Shown here piece by piece: positions 6,819 to 13,794 of a stretch of DNA of 64,000 nt. Each line of letters opens with the position of its first letter. Position 1 is the stretch's first letter. Position numbers and translations under genes: made by a program. Source of the DNA: Collinsella aerofaciens (GTDB lineage: Bacteria; Actinomycetota; Coriobacteriia; Coriobacteriales; Coriobacteriaceae); contig NZ_JADNOH010000048.1 of assembly GCF_015557435.1 (NCBI RefSeq), forward strand, positions 1-64,000, written 5' to 3'. The notes beneath the pieces were generated by a model that was given only the letters and a program-made list of their open reading frames with translations, was not told the origin of the DNA and ran no database searches.

Positions 6819-8039
6819 ATGCATCTAGCCCGTCGCGCCTGGTGCCGAACATATCAGACGGTTTTTCGCATCGCATTGCCGATCCTGCCCTATACCGAGC
6901 CGCGTATTTTGGAGCATGCCGAGGATGTGCCCGCGGTGCTTCAAAAGCGTTCGATTCAGCGTGTGCTCATCGTGACAGACCCTGGCATTGCCCGTTTGGG
7001 GCTCACGGCGCCGCTCGAGCGCGCGCTCGCGTCCAAGGGGATTGGCGTTACGGTCTATGCCGATACGCGTGCGAACCCCACGGTTTCGAATGTGGAGGAA
7101 GCGGCGGCGCTGTATCGCGAGAACGACTGCCGGGCCATTATCGGCTTTGGTGGCGGTTCGGCTATGGACTGCGCCAAGGGCGTGGGCGCGCGCATTGCGC
7201 AGCCAAACAAGCCCATCAACAAGATGCGCGGCCTGTTGCGTGTCCACCGTCTCCTGCCGCTGCTTATCGCGGTTCCCACTACCGCCGGCACGGGAAGCGA
7301 AGTCACGCTCGCGGCGGTGATTACCGATGACGAGACGCACTATAAGTACCCCATCAACGACTTTGTGCTCATCCCGCGCTTTGCGGTGCACGATCCCGAG
7401 TTTACGCGTGGCCTGCCTGCTGCCATTACGGGACAGACGGGCATGGATGCCCTGACGCATGCCGTAGAGGCCTTTGTCGGCCGCAGCACTACGCCCTACA
7501 CGCGCAAGATGGCGCGCCAGGCGGTTCAGCTCATCCACGACAATTTGCTCGAGGCCTATGAACATGGCGACAACATGCGTGCGCGCCGCAATATGCTTTC
7601 GGCGGCGTATAAGGCGGGCGTCGCATTTACGCGCTCCTATGTCGGATACGTGCACGCCATCGCGCACAGCCTGGGCGGCCGATACGGCATTCCACACGGT
7701 TTGGCCAACGCTATCATCCTGCCGCACATGCTTCGCGCCTATGGCGACACCGCCGCTCCCAAGCTTGCCGATCTTGCTCGCATGGCGGGCATCGCGCCGG
7801 CCACCGCGCAGGACAGTCTTGCCGCCGAGGCCTTTATCGATTGGGTCGATCGCATGAACGAGGCCTTGGGAATTCCTAAATATGTCTCGGGTATTCGTCG
7901 CTCCGATATTCCGCAAATGGCGGCCCATGCCGATGCCGAGGCCAATCCGCTGTATCCTGTCCCGCTTTTAATGGACCGTTTGGAGCTCGAGCATATGTAC
8001 GAGGTCGTCGCGGGTGGTATGTTTGAGGACGAGAACTAG
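6819..8039 (+). CDS. iron-containing alcohol dehydrogenase
   Basis: This 406-residue group-III Fe-type NAD(P)-dependent dehydrogenase probably interconverts an alcohol and an aldehyde. The nucleotide-binding GGGSAMDCAKG is near 110-121, TTAGTGSEVT follows, and the metal-binding HAIAHSLGGRYGIPHG lies near 278-293. ATG at 6819 follows AAGGAG; the frame is open upstream to 6741 without a better site. It is eight bases upstream of an aldehyde dehydrogenase gene, so the pair likely runs alcohol to acid, or the reverse, through one aldehyde. The natural substrate cannot be read from the sequence. Confidence 0.92.
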   Translation: MHLARRAWCRTYQTVFRIALPILPYTEPRILEHAEDVPAVLQKRSIQRVLIVTDPGIARLGLTAPLERALASKGIGVTVYADTRANPTVSNVEEAAALYRENDCRAIIGFGGGSAMDCAKGVGARIAQPNKPINKMRGLLRVHRLLPLLIAVPTTAGTGSEVTLAAVITDDETHYKYPINDFVLIPRFAVHDPEFTRGLPAAITGQTGMDALTHAVEAFVGRSTTPYTRKMARQAVQLIHDNLLEAYEHGDNMRARRNMLSAAYKAGVAFTRSYVGYVHAIAHSLGGRYGIPHGLANAIILPHMLRAYGDTAAPKLADLARMAGIAPATAQDSLAAEAFIDWVDRMNEALGIPKYVSGIRRSDIPQMAAHADAEANPLYPVPLLMDRLELEHMYEVVAGGMFEDEN

Positions 8040-8047
8040 GAGGGCCC

Positions 8048-9427
8048 ATGAACACCGAGGAAATCGCATGCATCGTTAGCAGTCAGCGCGCCTATTTTAA
8101 GACGCATGCCACGTTCGATGTCGATGCTCGCCGCCGCGCGCTCGTGCGCCTGCGCGATGCGGTGCGGGCGCACGAGGACGATATCGCCCGGGCGCTCAAG
8201 ACCGATTTGGGCAAGTCGCACGACGAGGCGTATATGTGCGAGATCGGCACGTCGCTTTCCGAGATTCGCCATCAGATTGCGCATGTGGCCCGATGGAGTC
8301 GCGCACGCCTGCGCCCGTGCGACCTCGCCAATGCCATTAGCGTGTGCAGGACGCAGCCGGTTCCCTATGGCGTGACGCTGATTATGGCGCCTTGGAACTA
8401 CCCGTTTTTGTTGACGCTCGAGCCGCTCGCCGGTGCACTCGCTGCGGGCAACACGGTGGTCATCAAGCCGAGTGCCTATGCGCCGGCTTCAAGTGCGGTG
8501 CTCAAGCAGATTTGCGAGGAAGCGTTTAATCCGCGCCTGGTGACGGTCGTCGAGGGCGGCCGTGCCGAGAACGAGGCGCTGCTCGATGAGCGCTGGGACA
8601 AAATCTTCTTTACCGGCAGCGTTCCGGTCGGCAAGCTTGTCATGGAGCACGCGAGCAAAAATCTCACGCCCGTGACGCTTGAGCTGGGTGGCAAGAGCCC
8701 CTGCATCGTGGACGCCTCCGCAAATCTGAAGGTCGCGGCGCGGCGTATCGCCTTTGGTAAGTGGCTCAACGTGGGCCAGACCTGCGTGGCGCCCGACTAT
8801 CTGCTGGTTGACGCGCGCGTGCACGACGAGCTATTGGGCCTCATCAAGGAGGAAGTCCGCCGCATGTTTGGCGAGCACCCGCTCGACAACGAGGACTACG
8901 GCCATATCGTCAACGCCAAGCATTTCGCGCGCGTGCGCGGGCTGATCGATCCCGACAAGGTTGTGCTGGGAGGTGCGGCACGCGAGGCCTCACTCAAGAT
9001 TGAGCCGACGATCCTGGACGGCGTGACGCCCGAGGATGCCGTGATGCAGGAGGAGATTTTCGGCCCCATCTTGCCGGTGCTGACGTTTGAAGGTCTAGAC
9101 GAGGCCGAGGCGTTTATTATGGAGCGTCCGACGCCGCTGGCCCTGTACATCTTTAGCCGGGACCGCGCGGTGCAGCAGCGCTTTGTGCGCTACGTGCCCT
9201 TTGGCGGCGGCTGCGTTAACGACACGATCATGCATCTGGCTACGAGCCATATGGGCTTTGGCGGCATGGGCGCAAGCGGCATGGGACAGTACCATGGCCG
9301 TGAAAGCTTCGATGCGTTTAGCCACAAGAAGAGCATCGTGAGCAAGGCAACCTGGCTGGACGTGCCGTTCCGCTATGCGCCCTACGCAAGCTGGAAGCAC
9401 AAGTTCGTGCGCATGTTTGTGCACTAG
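8048..9427 (+). CDS. NAD(P)-dependent aldehyde dehydrogenase
   Basis: This 459-residue aldehyde dehydrogenase resembles the class-3/AlkH branch, which is shorter than the usual ~500-residue members. Visible landmarks are MAPWNYPF, the cofactor loop FTGSVPVGK (about 188-196), the general base in ELGGKSP (about 211), and the nucleophile Cys246 in GQTCVAPD, with EEIFGPILPV later. The start follows GGAGGGCCC immediately after the alcohol dehydrogenase stop, so the two are co-transcribed. The acid-forming direction is usual for the family; coupling to the neighbour is inferred. Confidence 0.93.
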   Translation: MNTEEIACIVSSQRAYFKTHATFDVDARRRALVRLRDAVRAHEDDIARALKTDLGKSHDEAYMCEIGTSLSEIRHQIAHVARWSRARLRPCDLANAISVCRTQPVPYGVTLIMAPWNYPFLLTLEPLAGALAAGNTVVIKPSAYAPASSAVLKQICEEAFNPRLVTVVEGGRAENEALLDERWDKIFFTGSVPVGKLVMEHASKNLTPVTLELGGKSPCIVDASANLKVAARRIAFGKWLNVGQTCVAPDYLLVDARVHDELLGLIKEEVRRMFGEHPLDNEDYGHIVNAKHFARVRGLIDPDKVVLGGAAREASLKIEPTILDGVTPEDAVMQEEIFGPILPVLTFEGLDEAEAFIMERPTPLALYIFSRDRAVQQRFVRYVPFGGGCVNDTIMHLATSHMGFGGMGASGMGQYHGRESFDAFSHKKSIVSKATWLDVPFRYAPYASWKHKFVRMFVH

Positions 9428-9435
9428 AAAAAGGC

Positions 9436-9469
9436 GCGGGCAATACGAACAGGTGTTCCTATTGCCCGC
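9436..9469 (+). terminator. terminator of the adh-aldh operon
   Basis: GCGGGCAATA (9436-9445) is exactly complementary to TATTGCCCGC (9460-9469), with an inner GAACA/TGTTC pairing. Only a weak T-rich tail follows, so it may be partly leaky. Confidence 0.65.
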
Positions 9470-9532
9470 CATTTGCGTTAGACTACTGCCACGGGGTACG
9501 GATGGGCCAACTCTCTTTAGAAGGGAATTGGT

Positions 9533-9616
9533 ATGAGCGTAAGCGATGTTATTTCGTTATTGGCGTTGTTAATCGCGGCTATCGAACTCGGCCTGTTTAT
9601 CGGCCGAACGAAATAG
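9533..9616 (+). CDS. 27-residue hydrophobic peptide, holin-like-toxin type
   Basis: ATG at 9533 preceded by AGAAGGGA opens a 27-codon frame that starts MSVSDVISLLALLIAAIELG and ends in FIGRTK. It is one predicted membrane helix with a short basic tail. The MSV-x-DV-x-SLL start and GRTK end resemble the small 'putative holin-like toxin' peptides of type-I toxin-antitoxin loci in Gram-positive bacteria; this is from memory. A GC-rich segment that could host an antisense RNA or terminator follows (9616-9700). No antitoxin RNA promoter is identified. The rest of 9617-9852 contains no gene I can support. Confidence 0.5.
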   Translation: MSVSDVISLLALLIAAIELGLFIGRTK

Positions 9617-9667
9617 CCGCCCCCGCGTAAGCGAAGACGGCCACTTCTCACGATGTAAACGTGTATC

Positions 9668-9700
9668 GGAGTTGGCAAGACCCGCTGCCACGGGTGCCAT
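9668..9700. other. stem-loop after the small hydrophobic ORF
   Basis: GGCA-AG-ACCCG and CGGGT-GCC flank a short loop around CTGCCA. It could end the small hydrophobic transcript or an antisense RNA. No T-run follows. Confidence 0.35.
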
Positions 9701-9852
9701 CCGTGCTCCTATCTTATCTGCAAGCGCTCTGGCATGCAAGCGTTGCGACAAACGGTCGAAAAGACCCGGGTTGGTCTATTTGTGTCCGCACGAGTTCGTA
9801 GACTTCTCAATAAGGTTAAGTGCCGGTTATTCCGGCCGTTAGAGGAGCTGCC

Positions 9853-10179
9853 ATGTACGAGCCTTCACGTGTTCTTTTATCGTTTCACATCGCTGGATTT
9901 CAGTATGCCGACGGCGCATTGGTTCTGGGCGATCTGAAAGCGGGCGATAAACTGACACTGTGTGCCGAGCGCGATAATCCCCACGATCCCGAGGCGGTCG
10001 CGATCTATTTCGGCAAGATCAAGCTCGGCTATGTTCCGGGAAACGAGGTTGGCCCGCTGTCCGTGATGATGTATTACGGGCACGAAGATGTGTTTGAAGC
10101 CCGCGTGCAGCAGGTTGCGCCCGAGCGCAGCCCCTGGCATCAGGTGCGCGTTGGCCTTTACGTGGCGGATGCCCGCTAG
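9853..10179 (+). CDS. HIRAN-domain protein
   Basis: This 108-residue protein is essentially a single HIRAN domain: a GFQY segment, an L-x-L-x-x-ERDNPHDPEAVAIYF core, then KLGYVPGNEVGPL. HIRAN domains occur in SWI2/SNF2 helicases and as stand-alone bacterial proteins, and in eukaryotic HLTF the domain binds DNA 3' ends. A nucleic-acid role is therefore likely but unproven here. ATG at 9853 has GAGGAG at good spacing. It is followed 18 bases later by a small acidic protein gene and then a metallophosphoesterase, a set that may be co-expressed. Confidence 0.85.
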   Translation: MYEPSRVLLSFHIAGFQYADGALVLGDLKAGDKLTLCAERDNPHDPEAVAIYFGKIKLGYVPGNEVGPLSVMMYYGHEDVFEARVQQVAPERSPWHQVRVGLYVADAR

Positions 10180-10197
10180 CCGCTAGGGGAGGCTGTC

Positions 10198-10377
10198 ATG
10201 TTTGATGACGACGACCTGTTTGATCTGACGGATGAACCGTTTGAGTGGGACTTGCTGCTCGATGACGATGAGCTGGAGCAGGATCGAGAAAAGCGGAAGG
10301 ATAAGAACGCACGGGACGACGTATCGAAGAAGAATGACAAGCGCCGCCGTGGACTGTTTGGCGGGCTCTTTGGGTAA
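10198..10377 (+). CDS. small acidic/basic hypothetical protein, 59 aa
   Basis: ATG at 10198 follows AGGGGAGG with ideal spacing. The 59-residue product starts MFDDDDLFDL, is strongly acidic to about residue 30, then basic (EKRKDK, KKNDKRRR), and ends GLFGGLFG. No fold or family is recognised. The coding signal rests on the strong ribosome-binding site, the tight position after the HIRAN gene and an uninterrupted frame. The charge split suggests a flexible, possibly nucleic-acid- or protein-binding peptide. Confidence 0.65.
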   Translation: MFDDDDLFDLTDEPFEWDLLLDDDELEQDREKRKDKNARDDVSKKNDKRRRGLFGGLFG

Positions 10378-10443
10378 CCGCTGCGCCAAAGCGTCTGTAT
10401 ACTAGGCACGTGTTAGACGCGTTGCGAAATGAGGACACAGACG

Positions 10444-10989
10444 ATGATGTGGTTTACCGCCGACCTGCACCTGGGCGATACGAATATCCTGCACGATATG
10501 GATCGGCCGTTCGCCTCGGTCGAGGAGATGAACCGCAAGGTTATTGACGCCATTAACGAGTGCGTTGCTGCGGACGACCGCCTCTATATCCTGGGAGACT
10601 TTACGTATCGCTTGCCCATGGCGGAGGCCGTGCTCCTGCGCGAGCGCATTGCCTGTCAGAACGTGACGCTCATCCGCGGTAACCATGACGGCGATTGGGA
10701 AGATCCGGACGCACCGCACATTTGGGATGACGTGCGCGATTACCTGGAAATTGCCCCCGGCTATGCCAAGGGACATCGCCTGGTTTTGAGCCATTACCCC
10801 ATGCTCAGTTGGAACGGCAAAGCGCGTGGCGCCATTATGCTGCACGGACATATCCACAGCAGGGGAGACCGCACCAACACGCGCAACCGTGATCGCGAAC
10901 GCCCCATCTACCGCTACGATGTGGGCCTCGACGCCAATGGCTACAAGCCCGTAAACCGAGACCAGATCTTGAGCTTCTTTGGACTGTAG
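10444..10989 (+). CDS. calcineurin-like metallophosphoesterase
   Basis: This is a phosphodiesterase-fold hydrolase of about 181 residues. All five family blocks are present in order: DLHLGDTNI, GDFTY, GNHDG, SHYPM and HGHIHSR, which bind two metal ions. The sequence places it with YfcE-like or small prophage-type phosphoesterases, with no clear substrate. ATG codons at 10444 and 10447 follow GAGGA and are favoured; an ATG at 10429 has no ribosome-binding site. It is third in a possible run with the HIRAN and acidic-protein genes. Confidence 0.88.
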   Translation: MMWFTADLHLGDTNILHDMDRPFASVEEMNRKVIDAINECVAADDRLYILGDFTYRLPMAEAVLLRERIACQNVTLIRGNHDGDWEDPDAPHIWDDVRDYLEIAPGYAKGHRLVLSHYPMLSWNGKARGAIMLHGHIHSRGDRTNTRNRDRERPIYRYDVGLDANGYKPVNRDQILSFFGL

Positions 10990-10994
10990 CTTTC

Positions 10995-11035
10995 AAACCG
11001 CCATAAAGGGGACAGGCACCTTTGTGGTGGTTTTT
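10995..11035. repeat. GGGGACAGGCACC repeat, copy 1
   Basis: GGGGACAGGCACCTTTGTGG plus TGGTTTT occurs here (from 11008) and again at 11839. AAACCGCCA upstream pairs with TGGTGGTTT at the end, so the segment folds as a stem-loop with a T-rich 3' side. It lies between the metallophosphoesterase gene and the deacetylase gene and may double as a terminator. Confidence 0.75.
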
Positions 11036-11053
11036 CCATAGATTGGAGTCGTT

Positions 11054-11818
11054 GTGAAACAACTGCTTATTCGTGCCGACGATATCGGTTATTCGTACGC
11101 TGTTGATTTGGGGATTGCCCGTAGCGTCAACGAGGGTTTGGTGCACTCGGTGGGCCTTATGCCCAATATGCCCGAGGCGGAGCGTGGTTGGTCGCTCGTG
11201 GCCGATGCCGGCATTGCGGTGGGCCAGCACACCAACGTGTGCCTGGGCAAGCCGTGTGCCGACCCGGCGCTCATCCCGAGCATGCTCGATGAGAACGGCG
11301 AGTTCCATAGCAGCCGTACCTTCCGCGATCACTTTAAGCGTGGCGAGGAACTGATTGACTTCGACGAGGCCTGCATTGAGATTCGCGCACAGCATGACCG
11401 CTTTGTCGAGATCGTGGGTCGCGAGCCCGATTACTTTGAGGCCCACGCTGTCATGAGCAAAAACCTCAATCGAGCGATTTCGGCGGTGGCACAGGAGCTG
11501 GGCCTTAAGGAGCAAAAGGCGAGTTTCGACCCCACGGCCGTGGTACGCTGCGGAGACACCGATCTGCGCATGGTGATGCGCTCGATGGAGCCGGGCTACG
11601 AGCCCAAGGACTCGATTATGCAGACGGTTCGCGAGATGGACGATGGCGAGACGGTCGTCTTCGTGTGCCATCCGGGTTATCTCGATCGTTTTATCCTCGA
11701 GAACAGTTCGCTTACGACCGATCGTACCAAGGAAGTCGATGCGCTGATCGACCCCGAACTGCGGGCGTGGCTCGAGGCTCAGGACGACCTGCGTCTGATC
11801 GACTACCGCGACCTGTAA
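11054..11818 (+). CDS. ChbG/HpnK (YdjC) family carbohydrate deacetylase
   Basis: This 254-residue deacetylase has the YdjC fold. Metal ligands are visible in RADDIGYS (Asp-Asp near residue 9) and GQHTNVCLG, and the EAHAV block follows in the expected position. Family members remove acetyl groups from chito-oligosaccharides or other glycans; the substrate here is unknown. It starts at GTG (11054) after GGAGTC. The gene stands alone between two copies of one stem-loop repeat (10995-11035 and 11826-11865). Confidence 0.88.
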   Translation: MKQLLIRADDIGYSYAVDLGIARSVNEGLVHSVGLMPNMPEAERGWSLVADAGIAVGQHTNVCLGKPCADPALIPSMLDENGEFHSSRTFRDHFKRGEELIDFDEACIEIRAQHDRFVEIVGREPDYFEAHAVMSKNLNRAISAVAQELGLKEQKASFDPTAVVRCGDTDLRMVMRSMEPGYEPKDSIMQTVREMDDGETVVFVCHPGYLDRFILENSSLTTDRTKEVDALIDPELRAWLEAQDDLRLIDYRDL

Positions 11819-11825
11819 AGCACCC

Positions 11826-11865
11826 AAACCACCACGATGGGGACAGGCACCTTTGTGGTGGTTTT
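11826..11865. repeat. GGGGACAGGCACC repeat, copy 2
   Basis: This second copy, from 11839, is identical to copy 1 over about 27 bases. AAACCACCAC before it and GTGGTGGTTT at its end form a 10-bp stem. It sits eight bases after the deacetylase stop and is probably used as its terminator. Confidence 0.75.
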
Positions 11866-11958
11866 GGCGCCGTTGCCATTATGGCGGCGGCGCCTTTTTT
11901 GTCCGCGCGGCGCGGTAGAGTGTAGGCGATTAGAATTTGCGTCCATCGAGGAGCTGCT

Positions 11959-13716
11959 ATGAACGAGATCAAGTGCCCGCATTGCGGCGAAGTCTTTAAG
12001 GTCGATGCATCCGGCTATGCGGATATCGTCAAACAGGTGCGCGATACGGAGTTCTCGCGCGACCTGGATGAGCGCGTGAAGGCCGTCCAGCGCGAGGGCG
12101 AGCAGGCACTGGAGCTTGAGCGCTCACGCTCGGCTGCCGCCTTACAGGAGGCGGAGTCGGAGCGTAACGCTCAGCTCGTTGAGCAGAAAAACGCCGCGGC
12201 TCAGGAGCTGGCGCAGGAAGTTGCCAGGCGCGACGCCGAGCTGGCCGAGCTGCGTGCCAAGCTCGAGGGCGCTGCCGCAGAGCGCGAGAGCGCAAGCCAG
12301 CGTGCGGCGGTTGAGGCTCGTGCCGATGCGCAGAAGGAAAACGCTGAGCTGCAGCGCGAAATTGACAACCTGCGTGCGCAGCTGGGACGCAAGGACGACG
12401 AAGCCAAGCTTGCCGAGGCCGCGGTGCGTAACGCCGCTCAAAACGACCTGGCCGCCCGTGACGCTCAGATTGCCGAGCTGCAGGCAAAGCTCTCCTCGGC
12501 GGACAAGGCCCAGGAGATGGCGCTTGCCGCCGCGGCCGCCGAATCGCAGCGCGAGCTTGATGCTGCTCGCAGCGAAGCTGAGCGTACGCTTGCCGACTAT
12601 CAGGCGAAAGTGAAGGAGAAGTTCTTCACCGCAAAGGCTCAGTCCGAGCAGGAGGCAGAGGGCCTGCGCGCCCAGCTGCGTGAGCAGGAGCTGACGGCAA
12701 AGATGAACCTGTCGGAAGCAGTCGCCGCGGCGGAGCGTGAGCGCGACGAGGCGCGTGCCAAGCTGACGAGCGAGCTGGCAGTGCGCGATTCACGCGAGGA
12801 GCAGGCCAAGGCAGCACACGAGCTCGAGCTTGCGCAGGCCAAGCGCGCGAGCGATGAGCTGATCCGCTACAAGGACGAAGAGATTGAGCGCCTGAAGGAC
12901 ATGAAGGTGCGCCTGTCCACCAAGATGGTGGGCGAGTCGCTCGAGCAACACTGCGAGACTGAGTTCAATCGCTTGCGCATGACGGCGTTTCCCAACGCGT
13001 ATTTTGAGAAAGACAACGATGCGTCCGAGGGTACCAAGGGCGACTTCATCTTCCGTGAGTGCGACGCGAGCGGCAACGAGATCATCTCGATCATGTTCGA
13101 GATGAAAAACGAGAATGACGAAACCGCGACCAAGCACAAGAACGAGGACTTCTTTAAGAAGCTCGACCACGACCGTCGTCAGAAAGGCTGCGAGTACGCG
13201 GTGCTTTGCACCCTGCTCGAGCCCGAGAGCGAGCTCTATAACGCCGGCATCGTGGACGTGAGCTACCGCTACGAGAAGATGTACGCGATCCGCCCGCAAT
13301 TCTTCATTCCCATGATCACGCTGCTGCGCAACGCCGCTATGGGATCGCTGCGCTATAAGCAGGAGTTGGCGGAGTACAAGCAGCAGAATATCGACGTCAC
13401 GAACTTCGAAGCCAAGATGGAAAAGTTCAAGAATGATTTTGGCCGTAACTACGAGATTGCGAGCCGCAAGTTCCAAACGGCAATCGACGAGATTGACAAG
13501 ACGATTAGCCATCTGCAGAAAACCAAGGAGGCATTGCTGTCCTCCGAGAACAATCTGCGCCTAGCTAACAAGAAAGCCGATGATCTTACGATTCGCAAGC
13601 TCACTTGGGGCAACAAGACCATGAAGGCGGCGTTTGACGAGGCGCGCGAGGCCACAGCAGATGCGGGCGATGAGCCTGCCGAAGCTGATGCCTATGAGGT
13701 CGAGGATGCCGAGTAG
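11959..13716 (+). CDS. DUF2130 protein: zinc ribbon, coiled coil, nuclease-like domain
   Basis: This 585-residue protein has three parts. The N terminus carries a half zinc ribbon (CPHCGEVF, Cys6/Cys9). Residues about 30-320 are a long alanine/glutamate-rich coiled coil. The DUF2130 domain follows, with KGDFIFRE and then IMFEMKNE, a spacing that fits the D...E-x-K core of PD-(D/E)XK nucleases. The nuclease reading is my inference; the family is annotated only as DUF2130. The start follows GAGGAG. It is monocistronic, ending at a strong terminator shared with the convergent helicase gene. Confidence 0.85.
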   Translation: MNEIKCPHCGEVFKVDASGYADIVKQVRDTEFSRDLDERVKAVQREGEQALELERSRSAAALQEAESERNAQLVEQKNAAAQELAQEVARRDAELAELRAKLEGAAAERESASQRAAVEARADAQKENAELQREIDNLRAQLGRKDDEAKLAEAAVRNAAQNDLAARDAQIAELQAKLSSADKAQEMALAAAAAESQRELDAARSEAERTLADYQAKVKEKFFTAKAQSEQEAEGLRAQLREQELTAKMNLSEAVAAAERERDEARAKLTSELAVRDSREEQAKAAHELELAQAKRASDELIRYKDEEIERLKDMKVRLSTKMVGESLEQHCETEFNRLRMTAFPNAYFEKDNDASEGTKGDFIFRECDASGNEIISIMFEMKNENDETATKHKNEDFFKKLDHDRRQKGCEYAVLCTLLEPESELYNAGIVDVSYRYEKMYAIRPQFFIPMITLLRNAAMGSLRYKQELAEYKQQNIDVTNFEAKMEKFKNDFGRNYEIASRKFQTAIDEIDKTISHLQKTKEALLSSENNLRLANKKADDLTIRKLTWGNKTMKAAFDEAREATADAGDEPAEADAYEVEDAE

Positions 13717-13733
13717 GGGATAGCGCATGGCGC

Positions 13734-13779
13734 AAAAAGCGGGGCCGCTGGCGATGTTGCCAGCGGCCCCGCTTCGTTT
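13734..13779. terminator. bidirectional terminator
   Basis: GCGGGGCCGCTGGC (13739-13752) is exactly complementary to 13759-13772. An A-run precedes and a T-rich tract follows, so it can serve both the DUF2130 gene and the convergent helicase gene. Confidence 0.9.
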
Positions 13780-13794
13780 ACCTGGCTGATTCGG

